Source of the DNA: an uncultured Pseudothermotoga sp. | GTDB taxonomy: Bacteria > Thermotogota > Thermotogae > Thermotogales > DSM-5069 | Assembly (NCBI GenBank): GCA_937995655.1 | Contig: CALKJI010000009.1 | Location: 62,001 to 126,000 of the forward strand | Length of the DNA stretch: 64,000 nt | Direction: 5' to 3' | Part shown: piece after piece, positions 18,603-28,693 of the stretch | How positions within the stretch are numbered: the first letter of the stretch is position 1 | How the letters are laid out: every line of letters starts with the position of its first letter | Translations under genes and position numbers: made by a program | Notes under the pieces: model-generated | Seen by the model: the letters and a program-made list of their open reading frames with translations, nothing else | Databases searched by the model: none | What the model was told of the DNA's origin: nothing

Positions 18603-18935
18603 GCAGAGAGGAGCGGGTGGTCGCAGGCAGTTTAGCCTGAGGAAAGTCCGGACTCCACGGGATGGGATGCTGGGTAACACCCAGAGAGAGTGATCTCTGG
18701 ACAGGGCCATAGAGACTTCAAACCGCCTGAAAAGGCAAGGGTGGAAAGGTGAGGTAAGAGCTCACCAGCATCGGAGTGATCCGATGGCTCGGTAACCCCC
18801 ATCCGGAGCAAGGCCAAGCAGGGTTTGGGTGATCCCGCCCTACAAACCCGGGTAGGCCGCTCAAGAGGAACGAAGAAGGTTCCTCCTAGATAGATGACCA
18901 CCAAAAACAGAATCCGGCTTACGGCTCCTCTCTGC
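18603..18935 (+). ncRNA. rnpB: RNase P RNA (bacterial type A)
   Basis: The catalytic RNA of RNase P trims the 5' ends of precursor tRNAs. The 5' segment GCAGAGAGGAGC pairs perfectly over 12 bases with the 3' segment GCTCCTCTCTGC, forming P1. Universal core sequences are present: GAGGAAAGTCCGGACTCC near the 5' end and ACAGAATCCGGCTTA near the 3' end, which form P4 and adjacent core. The length of about 333 bases matches Thermotoga-type RNase P RNA. It lies three bases after fmt and just before truA, so it is probably cut from a common transcript or started from a promoter inside fmt. Confidence 0.96.
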
Positions 18936-18956
18936 TTTTAGGAGTTGGATGAGTCA

Positions 18957-19694
18957 ATGAAAAAATTCTTGGCAATTGTAGCGTACGATGGCACGAATTT
19001 TTGTGGTTTCCAAATTCAAAAAGATGCAAGAACCGTTCAGAAGGTAATTGAGCAAGCTCTTGAAAGAATCTTCAAGCAAAGAGTGACTATCTCTGCTTCT
19101 GGAAGGACCGATACAGGTGTTCATGCCGTTGGTCAGGCAGTAGTCTTTAACTGTCCAATACATATTGACTCAACGAGTATGAAAAATGCTCTCAATGCAA
19201 ATCTGCCTGATGATGTTTATGTTCGCAAAATAATAGAAGTGACCGAAGATTTTCATCCAAGATTTGATGCTAAAAGAAGAATCTACCACTATTTTCTGTA
19301 TAATTCAAGAGAGCCAAATCTTTTCATTCGAAATTATGCTTGGTGGTTTCCTTACGAACTGGATATTGAAAAAATGAGAATGGCTGCAAAATTTCTTGAA
19401 GGAGAACATGATTTTAAATCCTTCATGAAAAGTGATCATGTAGAACAGAACACCACCAGAACTATTTATCGCATAAGAATAGTCAAAATGAGGGGGAGAC
19501 TGATTCTAATTCGGGTGGAAGGACGTTCCTTTTTGAGGCGTATGGTGAGAAATATTGTAGGTGCACTCGTTAAGGTGGGAACCGGTGAATGGGATATAGA
19601 GAAAATAAAGGAACTCTTAGAACTGAAAGATCGCTCTCAAGCGGCAGCTACTGCACCATCACATGGATTGTACTTTTACTCTGTGGATTTCTGA
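18957..19694 (+). CDS. truA: tRNA pseudouridine(38-40) synthase
   Basis: TruA converts uridines 38-40 in the anticodon arm to pseudouridine. The catalytic aspartate is in SGRTDTGVHAVGQ near residue 50. Other family blocks are FHPRFDAKRRIYHYF, HDFKSFMKSD and FLRRMVRNIVGALVKVGTG. The C-terminal APSHGLYFYSVDF matches the usual APxxGL end. ATG 18957 is preferred over the track TTG 18945, whose ribosome site would be too close. The product is 245 residues. Confidence 0.95.
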   Translation: MKKFLAIVAYDGTNFCGFQIQKDARTVQKVIEQALERIFKQRVTISASGRTDTGVHAVGQAVVFNCPIHIDSTSMKNALNANLPDDVYVRKIIEVTEDFHPRFDAKRRIYHYFLYNSREPNLFIRNYAWWFPYELDIEKMRMAAKFLEGEHDFKSFMKSDHVEQNTTRTIYRIRIVKMRGRLILIRVEGRSFLRRMVRNIVGALVKVGTGEWDIEKIKELLELKDRSQAAATAPSHGLYFYSVDF

Positions 19695-20992
19695 TTGCTG
19701 CCGACCTTGGAAAATTCAATGTGCATGGCCAGGAACTGTACTTCTATGAACAATCCGGCGTGATTTATTATGTTGGATTTGAAGAACCAACTTCTGAAGA
19801 TCTTGAGATCATGTCGCAATGGTTGAAAGTCCCAGTCGTACAATTTTTCTTTGAAGGTCCTGCACAGTACAAGGACTCACTGGAGAAAAGACTCAACGAA
19901 CTAGGAGTACTAATTGGAATTGGGGATCTATTGCGTGTAGCTATCAGAACTTCACGTGAATTAAGTCATTATGAAGTTGTGTACAAAGAATACCGTAAGA
20001 GTGGTGTTATCGACACTTTGCAGTTGACCGATCACCTTACAGCGATCTTTTCTGAGCTTTTCCCAATCGTCGAGAAACCCAAGATGGGTTTTGTAGTCGA
20101 GATAGGTGAAAAGATAGAAGTGAAAAAAACATTAACGAGTAAGCCCGTAGAGTTTAAGTATAAAGAAAGAGTCTTTTCAGTGACTATAAGGGAACAAAGG
20201 CTGTTGTTAACAGAAGGGTTTTACGATTTCTTTGGCCGGACAATATATGTTGATAGAGACATGAATATAGATGAAGCTGTATTCTTTGTTGAGGGTGCTC
20301 AGATGGTTTATAAGTATAAAGAAGGTTTTGCAATCTACAAGGATGGTAAGTTGTCATTTCCCAATGGACCCACTTTTTACGTCGACGAACCTTTTGATGT
20401 TGTCGGTGAAACCATCATCCAAAAACTGGCTACGGTAAAGATAGATGGTATGCAAGTCACTATACCAATCTTGGTACGGTATGATCAATATCTTTTGCTT
20501 GCAAACGGTACAATAACCCCCCTTGATCTTTCCTGGGCCATGAAAGTCTGTGGTCCCATCCTAGATTGGAGCTTTAATGGCCTCAAGCTTTATGTTCTAG
20601 ATATATCTTTTTATGTGAAAGCAATAGATCTGAAAACCAGAAAGATCATATGGGAAAAGCGTTTTCCAAGAGCCTGGGGAGTAGGATCAAGTAAAGAACA
20701 GGTTTATATAGGTGTTGACAGTAAAATTATCACGTTGGACGAGAATGGACAATTTTTATCCAGTCAAGACTGCTATGACTTTGGTGTCTGGAAGGAAGGT
20801 ATAATTACATTGAAATCATCGCAAGAAGGTTATGTTGTTAGATCACATATCGGCTCTGCGGTACTTAGAGACGGTAAATCAATTCTCTATATTGATGAAC
20901 CTCGTCTTTTCGAAAATGTAATCAAGGTTAGATTTTTTGATTGGGGGGCCGTCGTTGTAACTCAAACAGGATGTTGGGTGGTAGAGAAATGA
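19589..20992 (+). CDS. Uncharacterised protein, beta-propeller-like C-terminal half, start uncertain
   Basis: I cannot assign this protein. The region after about residue 320 has repeats of the kind LKLYVLDISFYVKAIDLKTRKIIWEKRF and VYIGVDSKIITLDENGQF, which look like PQQ-type propeller blades. The start is unclear. ATG 19589 lies 106 bases inside truA and gives a charged leader plus the hydrophobic run ITWIVLLLCGFLIA, a possible signal anchor. CTG 19691 overlaps the truA stop as CTGA but lacks a good ribosome site. GTG 19721 is a third option. The end overlaps tlyA as ATGA. An extracytoplasmic location is likely if the hydrophobic run is translated. Confidence 0.65.
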   Translation: MGYRENKGTLRTERSLSSGSYCTITWIVLLLCGFLIAADLGKFNVHGQELYFYEQSGVIYYVGFEEPTSEDLEIMSQWLKVPVVQFFFEGPAQYKDSLEKRLNELGVLIGIGDLLRVAIRTSRELSHYEVVYKEYRKSGVIDTLQLTDHLTAIFSELFPIVEKPKMGFVVEIGEKIEVKKTLTSKPVEFKYKERVFSVTIREQRLLLTEGFYDFFGRTIYVDRDMNIDEAVFFVEGAQMVYKYKEGFAIYKDGKLSFPNGPTFYVDEPFDVVGETIIQKLATVKIDGMQVTIPILVRYDQYLLLANGTITPLDLSWAMKVCGPILDWSFNGLKLYVLDISFYVKAIDLKTRKIIWEKRFPRAWGVGSSKEQVYIGVDSKIITLDENGQFLSSQDCYDFGVWKEGIITLKSSQEGYVVRSHIGSAVLRDGKSILYIDEPRLFENVIKVRFFDWGAVVVTQTGCWVVEK

Positions 20993-21777
20993 AGGAGAGA
21001 GTCGACGTTCTTCTTGTTCAAAAAGGTTTTGTCAGTAGTAGATCTCAAGCAAGAGATCTAATAAAATTGAAAAGAGTGCTCGTCAATGGAAAAATATGTG
21101 AAAAACCCGGGGAAGTTGTAAGCGATGATTCAAATATACAGCTTCTAAAACCAAGACATTATGTGAGTAGGGGTGCGGAAAAGTTAGAAAAAGCTTATCT
21201 GGCTTTCGGAATAGATTTTAAGGACAAAGTAGTATGCGATATTGGAGCATCTAAGGGTGGCTTTACACAGTTTGCACTAGAGCACGGTGCGAGAAAAGTA
21301 TATGCAATTGATGTGGGGAGCAATCAACTTGCAGATTCGCTTCGTAGTGATTCGAGGGTTATATCTTTGGAACATTTCAATGCTAGATATCTAAGTCCTG
21401 ATAAAATAGGAGAGCAAGTTGATATCGTACTATGCGATGTGTCATTCATATCTGTTAGACTTTTATTGAAAGCCATAAACTCTGTTTTGAAGGAAAGTGG
21501 TGTAGCCCTTTTTTTAATAAAACCACAGTTTGAAACTGGGCGGTTCATTGCCCAGTCAAAAGAGTGTCACAACAAGGTGATCGCTGAAGTTTTTGACGAC
21601 AGTGCATTACAAGGACTTTTTGCATGTGATCTAACTTATTCTCCCATAACTGGTTCTGACGGTAATATTGAATACTTGGCTTATTTTTCAAAGAGTCGTC
21701 CAAATGAAACACTCGATAATGAAAGGATTGTACGCGTTGTTGAGCAAGCTTGGTCAGTCTTTAGAGGTGAGCAATGA
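20989..21777 (+). CDS. tlyA: TlyA-family rRNA 2'-O-methyltransferase (S4 + FtsJ-like)
   Basis: TlyA methylates 2'-hydroxyls of cytidines in 16S and/or 23S rRNA. The N-terminal 60 residues form an S4 RNA-binding domain (RVDVLLVQKGFVSSRSQARDLI). Next come the linker YVSRGAEKLEKA and a Rossmann methyltransferase domain with VVCDIGASKGGFTQFAL, LCDVSFIS and LIKPQFE. The length is 262 residues. ATG 20989 overlaps the previous stop. The older hemolysin label for this family is not supported by anything in this sequence. Confidence 0.92.
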   Translation: MKERVDVLLVQKGFVSSRSQARDLIKLKRVLVNGKICEKPGEVVSDDSNIQLLKPRHYVSRGAEKLEKAYLAFGIDFKDKVVCDIGASKGGFTQFALEHGARKVYAIDVGSNQLADSLRSDSRVISLEHFNARYLSPDKIGEQVDIVLCDVSFISVRLLLKAINSVLKESGVALFLIKPQFETGRFIAQSKECHNKVIAEVFDDSALQGLFACDLTYSPITGSDGNIEYLAYFSKSRPNETLDNERIVRVVEQAWSVFRGEQ

Positions 21778-21778
21778 G

Positions 21779-23173
21779 ATGCGTCAGACAATGTTGATTA
21801 TCTTTCTAACATTGCTATCGCCTTGTCTGTTCGGTGAACTAATAGATTTTGTACCAGCAGATTATGATTTTTTCCTGATCTTCAAAGACAACGGCAAGTA
21901 TTATCAAAAAGTTTCGTCAATTCAATTTTTCAACTTTCTCTTGGGAGAAAATGGTCTTGGGTTAGAATATGTAACCAAGTCAATGTTGGAAAACATAGGT
22001 TACAGTACAAGGGTTTCTCCAGATGTCCTCTATGAAGCGCTCAGTAAGAACATATTGTTTGCATCGAAAGGTATAGTACTTGATGTTGGATCATTTTTCT
22101 CTGTGGATGTGAATTATTACGTAGAAGCTTTGAGGAATATGGGAACAAATTCTATACTGGTGTTTGAAACTAACAAACCCGAAGCATTCATTAAACTCAT
22201 TGCTGGTATAACCAATCTGAAGGTTTCCGTCAATGAAAAAACCTGGATACTTCAAGATACCGATGTGGCTATCTTCGCACGATATCATAAAGGGTACTTA
22301 GTCCTAAGTGGTAGCAAGAGCGCTGTAGAAAAGGCAATAGATGTCTATGATAGACCGGCAGATCAGTTTGGCTATCGCTATCCTGTGAAGGACTTGGTGA
22401 ATCAACCGACATGGATCTGCGGATTTTTCAAAGGTAATTCTTTCAGTACCAATTTGGTTGGTATGGACACCAATTCGATTGACAGTGATTACTTCACAAT
22501 CATTGGTATTCCCAGCGAAGAATCTTTGGTGGTAGAAGTAAAACAGTATTTGAAAAAAAATATAGACTTGAGCAAATACTTATCCAGCACGATCACCATG
22601 AGGAATATGCCTGTAATAGGAAATTTTGCATTTTCGGCGACTGCCAGTGGTCCGTCCGACATAGCACAGAGCATTACATCATGGTTTCAGGGAGCTCAGG
22701 AGGAGGTCAGAAAGGTTTATCAGATTATTTCATCAATACTCGATGTTAGTACTGGCAGAGTTTATGTGACTGGTGATATCGCTGGTGAACAAGTACGGTT
22801 CGCTGCCATCTTCAACTTGGCCACAGATTTTGACATGAACTTGATAAAGTCCTATGGGGCACGTGATTTTGGTTCAGAACTCAGACTCCCTATCCTCAAT
22901 GGCTTTGTCTCCTTCTTCACTTTGGGTAGGGATTTGATCGTGACAAACATGACCAAAGAAGAATACCAAAGAGTATCGAACCGGAAGAGATTAAGAGACG
23001 ATGCTGCTTATCAATATTTATCAAAGAAACTCCCCGATAAAGATATGATGAGATTCTATGCGGATTTGGGTAGTATCATTGAATCTATGCTGGGGTCAAA
23101 AGCACGAGGTAGAGTATTGTTTTCTCAGTTTGTCGATAGCGGGGTGATTATTTACAGAGTGGAGGTAATGTGA
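21779..23173 (+). CDS. Secreted or surface protein of unknown function preceding secA
   Basis: The product of about 464 residues starts with a clear signal peptide ([19 protein letters not shown]) followed by a mature region rich in aromatic residues and beta strands. ATG 21779 lies eight bases after AGAGGTGA; the track start at 21668 is inside tlyA. Phrases such as [18 protein letters not shown] and long alternating hydrophobic stretches recall DUF3352-like extracellular proteins, but the match is only a resemblance. The gene ends one base before secA, so export machinery and this exported protein are co-expressed. I do not know its function. Confidence 0.75.
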   Translation: MRQTMLIIFLTLLSPCLFGELIDFVPADYDFFLIFKDNGKYYQKVSSIQFFNFLLGENGLGLEYVTKSMLENIGYSTRVSPDVLYEALSKNILFASKGIVLDVGSFFSVDVNYYVEALRNMGTNSILVFETNKPEAFIKLIAGITNLKVSVNEKTWILQDTDVAIFARYHKGYLVLSGSKSAVEKAIDVYDRPADQFGYRYPVKDLVNQPTWICGFFKGNSFSTNLVGMDTNSIDSDYFTIIGIPSEESLVVEVKQYLKKNIDLSKYLSSTITMRNMPVIGNFAFSATASGPSDIAQSITSWFQGAQEEVRKVYQIISSILDVSTGRVYVTGDIAGEQVRFAAIFNLATDFDMNLIKSYGARDFGSELRLPILNGFVSFFTLGRDLIVTNMTKEEYQRVSNRKRLRDDAAYQYLSKKLPDKDMMRFYADLGSIIESMLGSKARGRVLFSQFVDSGVIIYRVEVM

Positions 23174-23174
23174 T

Positions 23175-25766
23175 ATGGGATTTGCTATTTTCGATAAAAA
23201 CAAGATTTTACTTAAAAAGTACTTCAAGATCGTCGAGAAAGTAAAGGAATCGGAAAAAAGTATCTCGAAAATGACTAATCTAGAACTCATCAACTTATCC
23301 CAAGAGATGAAAAAGGGTTTGAGTAATGAGAATCTTGTAGAGTGTTATGCACTTGCAAGGACTGTGGCAAAAAGAGTTCTGGGAATGTATCCTTTCGATG
23401 TTCAAGTCGTGGGCGGACTCGCACTGAATGAAGGTAAAGTAGCTGAGATGAAAACTGGCGAAGGAAAAACTCTTGCGGCAACGATGCCATTGTATTTCAA
23501 CGCCTTATCTGGGAAAGGTGTACATCTCGTAACAGTCAATGATTATCTTGCTCGCCGTGATGCGTTATGGATGGGACCACTGTACCTGTTCCTTGGGCTT
23601 AGAGTTGGAGTTATAAACCAACTCGGAAAATCGTACGAGGTTGTGTGGAAAAACAAAGACCTCTTTGAGTCTGCAATATATAAAAATCTTTCTGTTTGGC
23701 CAGAAGGTTATACAGAGGAATTCTTAAAAGACAACGTCAAAAATCAAGAGGCTCTAGAAGCATTTGCCGTGGACTTAATTGAAATAGACAGAAAGCAAGC
23801 CTATGAATGCCATATCACGTATGGTACGAACAATGAGTTCGGCTTTGATTATTTGCGAGACAATTTGGTCCTCGATTTGAATGACAAGGTTCAAAGAGGG
23901 CATTTCTACGCAGTAATTGATGAAGTCGATAGCATTCTGATCGATGAGGCTCGTACACCGTTGATAATCTCTGGTCCTTCCAAGGAAGGTGCATCCGTTT
24001 ACAAGAAATTTGCGGCGTTGGCAAAAAAGATGGTTAAAGATACAGATTTCACTGTAGATGAGAAAGCAAGAACCGTCATTTTGACAGAAAAAGGTATCGA
24101 GAAGGCAGAGAAACTGATAGGGATCGAAAACCTCTATGATCCATCAAACGTGAACAACGTCTACCATCTATTGAATGCACTGAAAGCTCTTCATTTATTC
24201 AAGAAGGATGTTGATTATGTGATTATGAATCAAGAAGTGATCATAGTAGATGAATTCACAGGGAGACTTTTGCCAGGAAGACGTTACAGCGGAGGACTCC
24301 ATCAGGCTATAGAGGCAAAGGAAGGGGTTCCAATAAAAGAAGAATCTATAACTTACGCAACGATAACCTTTCAGAATTATTTCAAAATGTACGAAAAGCT
24401 TGCGGGAATGACAGGTACCGCCAAAACTGAAGAGGAAGAGTTCAAACAACTCTATGGTATGGAAGTAGTAGTTATACCAACCCATAAACCAATGATAAGA
24501 AAGGACCATGACGATCTCATCTATCGTACACAGGCTGAAAAGTACGCAGCGGTTGTAGCAGAAGTTGCTGAAAGGTACAAAAAGGGGCAGCCCGTTCTGA
24601 TAGGAACTACATCGATAGAAAAAAGTGAATTGATAAGCTCAATGTTGAAAAAGATGAGCATACCACACCAAGTATTGAATGCCAAGTACCATGAAAAAGA
24701 AGCACAGATAATTGCCCTTGCTGGGCAGAGAGGCGCAGTTACAATCGCAACTAACATGGCTGGAAGGGGTACAGATATAAAGCTGGGTGAAGGAGTCACG
24801 GAACTTGGAGGCCTGTGCATTATAGGAACAGAACGTCACGAAAGCAGGCGCATCGATAATCAGCTGAGGGGACGCTCGGGCAGGCAAGGTGATCCGGGAG
24901 AATCAAGATTCTATCTATCACTAGAAGACGATCTTTTGAGGATATTTGGAAAGGATCAGCTTGAAAAGGTGATGAACGTTCTAAAGATTAAACCAGGCGA
25001 GCCCATAGAACATCCACTTCTGACGAAGTTGATAGAAACGGTGCAAAAAAGGGTAGAAGGCATCAACTTTTCTATAAGAAAACATCTTATGGAAATGGAC
25101 ACTGTTTTGGACGTACAGAGAAATTCGATTTACTCCTACAGGGATTGGATCTTGTCTGGTAAGGTGGAACAATATGTAGATGAAGCTATCGAGGATTTTG
25201 TTGAGAGAAGAGTAAGTGAATTTTGCAACGGATCAGAATGGAATTTCGAGGGACTAAAAAATTCACTTTCTATTCTGCCAAAGGGTGCTGTGAATTTAGA
25301 TGGCCAGAAGATGGACTCAAAAGACCAACTGAAAGAGTTCCTTGTAAATTCACTGAAAGAATCGTATAGTATGAAAAAAGAGGAAATAGGAGATGAATAC
25401 ATTCAGTTTCTCAAATTTTTGACTTTACGCATCATAGACGATAACTGGAGACAGTACCTTGAGGAAGTGGAACACGTTAAGGAAGCTGTTAATTTGAGAG
25501 CCTATGGTCAGAGAGATCCCATAATAGAATTCAAGAGAGAGACTTATGCACTTTTCGATGATATGATAGCGAGAGTCAACGACCTTGTTGTCTCCTGGAT
25601 GTTCAGAGTTGTGAGAGTAGATAGGCAAAAAGCAGAACAGGAAGCAAAGAAGGATTTGACAAATCTTCAACTTGTACATGAAGAGTTCAACATCGTAAAC
25701 AGATCGGAGAGGAGAAAGTTACAGAAAGATGAGAAAATGAAAAAGAGATTCAAAGTGAAGAGGTGA
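23175..25766 (+). CDS. secA: Preprotein translocase ATPase SecA
   Basis: SecA drives proteins through the SecYEG channel. Visible motifs are [15 protein letters not shown] (Walker A), [31 protein letters not shown] (DEAD-box motif II), [11 protein letters not shown] and [20 protein letters not shown]. Between NBD1 motifs, about 55 extra residues (roughly 150-205, [19 protein letters not shown]) form an insertion that I know from Thermotoga SecA. The C-terminus ends in basic residues (RFKVKR) without the usual zinc-binding cysteine cluster. ATG 23175 follows GGAGGTAA. The 863-residue length is typical. Confidence 0.97.
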   Translation: MGFAIFDKNKILLKKYFKIVEKVKESEKSISKMTNLELINLSQEMKKGLSNENLVECYALARTVAKRVLGMYPFDVQVVGGLALNEGKVAEMKTGEGKTLAATMPLYFNALSGKGVHLVTVNDYLARRDALWMGPLYLFLGLRVGVINQLGKSYEVVWKNKDLFESAIYKNLSVWPEGYTEEFLKDNVKNQEALEAFAVDLIEIDRKQAYECHITYGTNNEFGFDYLRDNLVLDLNDKVQRGHFYAVIDEVDSILIDEARTPLIISGPSKEGASVYKKFAALAKKMVKDTDFTVDEKARTVILTEKGIEKAEKLIGIENLYDPSNVNNVYHLLNALKALHLFKKDVDYVIMNQEVIIVDEFTGRLLPGRRYSGGLHQAIEAKEGVPIKEESITYATITFQNYFKMYEKLAGMTGTAKTEEEEFKQLYGMEVVVIPTHKPMIRKDHDDLIYRTQAEKYAAVVAEVAERYKKGQPVLIGTTSIEKSELISSMLKKMSIPHQVLNAKYHEKEAQIIALAGQRGAVTIATNMAGRGTDIKLGEGVTELGGLCIIGTERHESRRIDNQLRGRSGRQGDPGESRFYLSLEDDLLRIFGKDQLEKVMNVLKIKPGEPIEHPLLTKLIETVQKRVEGINFSIRKHLMEMDTVLDVQRNSIYSYRDWILSGKVEQYVDEAIEDFVERRVSEFCNGSEWNFEGLKNSLSILPKGAVNLDGQKMDSKDQLKEFLVNSLKESYSMKKEEIGDEYIQFLKFLTLRIIDDNWRQYLEEVEHVKEAVNLRAYGQRDPIIEFKRETYALFDDMIARVNDLVVSWMFRVVRVDRQKAEQEAKKDLTNLQLVHEEFNIVNRSERRKLQKDEKMKKRFKVKR

Positions 25767-25775
25767 ATGTACAGA

Positions 25776-26879
25776 ATGATAGCTTACGAAACCCGTGTGA
25801 AGATAGACGAACTCAAGGAAAAGTACAAGAATTTCTTGAAACTCATTGATCCAGAAAAAATCAAGGCGCAATTAAAGGAATTGGAACACCAAGTTTCTGA
25901 TCCTGAGATCTGGAAAGACCAGAGAAAGGCCAGTGAACTTTCTCGAAAGATACAACATTTCAAAGATCTTCTTCATGATATGGAGAAGATAAAAAAGCAT
26001 TTGGAAGATATTGATGTGGGTGTCGAGTTGAGTGAAGAAGATCCACAGATTGCTGAGAATGTTGAAGAGTTGGTTAGAACTGTTGAAAAGGACCTACGTC
26101 GCTTCCAATTCGAACTGATCTTGAACGATCCACTGGATTCAAGCAATGCCTATCTAACGGTACACCCTGGTGCTGGCGGCACCGAATCGCACGATTGGGC
26201 CCAGATGCTGCTCAGGATGTACATGAGATGGGCGGAAAGAAAAGGTTTTGTTGTAGAATTACTCGATTTTCAACCAGGTGAAGAAGCTGGAGTCAAAAGT
26301 GCAACTATTTTGATAAAAGGTGAATATGCCTACGGTTATTTGAAACATGAAAGAGGTGTACATAGGCTTGTCAGGATATCACCCTTTGATGCTGCAAAGA
26401 GGAGACACACATCCTTTGCCTCTGTGAACGTGATACCGGAAATTTCTGACGACATAGAGGTAGATATCAAAGCAGAAGACTTGAGGATAGATACCTTTAG
26501 AGCATCCGGTCACGGTGGTCAATATGTTAACAGAACAGACTCCGCTGTTCGAATAACACATATTCCAACTGGCATCGTTGTTTCGTGCCAAAGTGAGAGA
26601 TCGCAACATCAAAACAAGGCTCAAGCTATGAAGATGCTTAAAGCCAAACTCTACCAGTTGGAACTATCCAAGAGAAGAGAACAACTTGAAGAGATTCAAG
26701 GTGAACTGAAAGAAATAGCTTGGGGTAATCAGATAAGATCTTACGTTCTACAGCCTTATACGATGGTAAAGGACCACAGAACAGGTGTCGAGACGGGAAA
26801 TTTTGAAGCAGTTCTCGACGGGGAACTCGACTATTTTATCGAGGCTGAGTTACTCCATTTTGCTAATCAAAATATCTAA
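25776..26879 (+). CDS. prfB: Peptide chain release factor 2, no programmed frameshift
   Basis: RF2 terminates translation at UGA and UAA. The RF2-specific tripeptide SPF occurs in VRISPFDAAKRRHTSFASV, and the catalytic GGQ is in GHGGQYVNRTDSAVRI. The N-terminal helical domain is acidic and coiled. The frame is continuous from the start, and no CUUUGA-type slippery stop occurs near codon 25, so the autoregulatory frameshift of many bacteria is absent. The track ATG 25767 touches the ribosome site with no spacing; ATG 25776 has nine bases and is preferred. Its TAA overlaps the stop of the convergent regulator gene. Confidence 0.94.
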   Translation: MIAYETRVKIDELKEKYKNFLKLIDPEKIKAQLKELEHQVSDPEIWKDQRKASELSRKIQHFKDLLHDMEKIKKHLEDIDVGVELSEEDPQIAENVEELVRTVEKDLRRFQFELILNDPLDSSNAYLTVHPGAGGTESHDWAQMLLRMYMRWAERKGFVVELLDFQPGEEAGVKSATILIKGEYAYGYLKHERGVHRLVRISPFDAAKRRHTSFASVNVIPEISDDIEVDIKAEDLRIDTFRASGHGGQYVNRTDSAVRITHIPTGIVVSCQSERSQHQNKAQAMKMLKAKLYQLELSKRREQLEEIQGELKEIAWGNQIRSYVLQPYTMVKDHRTGVETGNFEAVLDGELDYFIEAELLHFANQNI

Positions 26880-27814
26880 TGCCTGTTTAGTCCATATTTT
26901 TTCATCTTGTAGCAGAAGGTTTTATAATTCATTTTGAGAATCGCAGACGCTTTTTTCCTGTTCCACGAAGTTTTTTGCAAAGCATCAAACATAAATTGCT
27001 TCTCTATTTTGTTAACCATGGTTTTTACACAGCTTTTCAAATCGATTTGTTCCAGTTCTACTGTAAGAGTATTAGTTCCCATAAAGCGATCAATTACATT
27101 TCCTCCAGCTACATAGGAATATACTGCTTCAATCAACTCCTCAGTATTTCCAGGCCAATTGTAAGATACAAAGATCCTCAGAGTTTGTTCGTCGGGGAAG
27201 TGTACTGGCATGTTCTTGTGTTTGCTGTGGAGTAGTGAAAGTGTACGATCTATCATATAAGGGATATCTTCTTTTCTCTTTCTCAATGGTGGTATTTCTA
27301 TGTTTGTCTCTCCTTCTAAGTACTTAGCTGATTCCACTACAGCAACTTTCCTGCCATTCAATATAGCTTCATAACTGCTTGTTGAAGTTTGCACATACTT
27401 ACCTTCAGAGAGGAAATCAACATAAGCCTCCGTCTTGATACCTTTTTCGGCAATAATTATCACTTTTTCAAGATTGTCACTTTTCAATCTCTGTAGTTGT
27501 TTGAGTACAGGAAGTATCTTTATTCCCTGTAATTCAACGGAGAGATTCATTATATCATTGATTCTTCTACATTTTTCCAACGCTTTTTTGGTTTCCAAAA
27601 ACTTGATCGCCAGAGACAGTGACGAAAGATTGTCTACGAAAATAGCTTCTGGCTGCTTATCAAGCCTGGGACCGTATACAATATCCCAAAAGTCCTCAAG
27701 CATCTTTTGCATATAATCATCTGAGTCTTGATAATACTTCAGCTGGATCTTCTCGCTTGTTATTGGGAGAGATAACTCACTTTCCATCATAGATGGCAAA
27801 AGAACTCTTATCAT
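26876..27814 (-). CDS. Degenerate NtrC/BkdR-like regulator with Fis-type DNA-binding domain
   Basis: The protein is about 312 residues. The C-terminal 40 residues form a Fis-type helix-turn-helix (TSWNRKKASAILKMNYKTFCYKMKKYGL). Just before it lie remnants of a sigma-54 activator AAA+ domain: IPPLRKRKEDIPYMIDRTL and YNWPGNTEELIEAVY. The Walker A motif, Walker B motif and GAFTGA loop are missing, so it cannot act as an ATP-driven sigma-54 activator. The N-terminal 200 residues may be a degenerated sensor domain. It follows ptb directly, as bkdR neighbours ptb in some Bacilli, so it may regulate that gene. ATG 27814 follows GGTGA. Confidence 0.75.
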   Translation of the reverse strand: MIRVLLPSMMESELSLPITSEKIQLKYYQDSDDYMQKMLEDFWDIVYGPRLDKQPEAIFVDNLSSLSLAIKFLETKKALEKCRRINDIMNLSVELQGIKILPVLKQLQRLKSDNLEKVIIIAEKGIKTEAYVDFLSEGKYVQTSTSSYEAILNGRKVAVVESAKYLEGETNIEIPPLRKRKEDIPYMIDRTLSLLHSKHKNMPVHFPDEQTLRIFVSYNWPGNTEELIEAVYSYVAGGNVIDRFMGTNTLTVELEQIDLKSCVKTMVNKIEKQFMFDALQKTSWNRKKASAILKMNYKTFCYKMKKYGLNRH

Positions 27815-27819
27815 AGACC

Positions 27820-28692
27820 TCACCCAACACATACAGCCATTGCTATTGATAAAAGTTTTGATTCAGCACTGTCAGCCCTGGAAACAACAACTATAGGTGC
27901 CTTCGCTCCAACGACTAGGCCTGCTATTTTACCCCCTGCAAAGTACAGAGCCGACTTTCCCAAAAAGTTACCGGAATGGATATCGGGGACCACCAAAAGA
28001 TCAGCACATCCCGCTACCTCACCTTTTACATTCTTTACCATCGCTGCATTGACACTCAAGGCGTTATCCAGACCGAGCGGTCCATCGATGGAGCAGTCCT
28101 TAAATTCTCCTCGTTGCGCCATCTTAGCTATCACCGACGCATCTATGGTCTCTGGCATGTCTTTGTTCACGGTTTCCACTGCACAAATCATAGCCACTTT
28201 GGGTTTTTCGTAACCCAGTTTATGCATCAAATTGACAGCATTTTTTATTATCAACACCTTTTCTTCCAGTGTCGGTTTTATCACCATCCCACCGTCGGTT
28301 ATGAAGATAACCCTGTCAAGAACTGGAACCTCAATGGCCGCAACGTGACTCAGAAGACTTGAATCTCTCAACCCCCACTCTTTATTGAGAACGGCTTTCA
28401 GTAAAATGGAGGTCTTCACAAGGCCCTTTAAGAGTATGTTTGCCTCACCAGACGAAACTATTTTCACCCCTTCTTCGGCTGCCTGTTGTTCCGTACAGGT
28501 TCTTATGAATTTTACATCATGATCTATCCAGTTCTGTTTAGTGCCCACAAGAAAGACTCTCCCAACTATGCCTTGTTCGTGAGCCATCTGTGTCGCCTTG
28601 ACTGCTTCTTCATCTTCACAACCCACAACAACTATGTTCCTTTTGCCCAAGGTTTTAGCACGATCAACAAGTTCCATTAACGATCTCATCAT
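27820..28692 (-). CDS. ptb: Phosphate butyryltransferase family enzyme
   Basis: Enzymes of the Pta/Ptb family exchange the CoA of short acyl-CoAs for phosphate. This 290-residue protein has the short Ptb architecture, with NIVVVGCEDEEAVKA at the N-terminus, EANILLKGLVKTSILLKAVL, FITDGGMVIKPTLEEK, and the C-terminal VVPDIHSGNFLGKSALYFAGGKIAGLVVGAKAPIVVVSRADS. No butyrate kinase gene is adjacent, so the acyl phosphate may be used by a kinase elsewhere. The start ATG 28692 (or the adjacent ATG 28689) follows AGGAGGGTGA. It lies between a D-aminopeptidase and a degenerate regulator. Substrate chain length is not determinable here. Confidence 0.88.
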   Translation of the reverse strand: MMRSLMELVDRAKTLGKRNIVVVGCEDEEAVKATQMAHEQGIVGRVFLVGTKQNWIDHDVKFIRTCTEQQAAEEGVKIVSSGEANILLKGLVKTSILLKAVLNKEWGLRDSSLLSHVAAIEVPVLDRVIFITDGGMVIKPTLEEKVLIIKNAVNLMHKLGYEKPKVAMICAVETVNKDMPETIDASVIAKMAQRGEFKDCSIDGPLGLDNALSVNAAMVKNVKGEVAGCADLLVVPDIHSGNFLGKSALYFAGGKIAGLVVGAKAPIVVVSRADSAESKLLSIAMAVCVG

Positions 28693-28693
28693 T

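Noticed and set aside
18632-18904. 90-codon minus-strand frame
   Set aside because: Antisense to RNase P RNA; the RNA core motifs explain the sequence.
25767-25900. Programmed +1 frameshift in prfB
   Set aside because: The frame is continuous and no slippery CUUUGA occurs near codon 25, so RF2 is made without frameshifting here.
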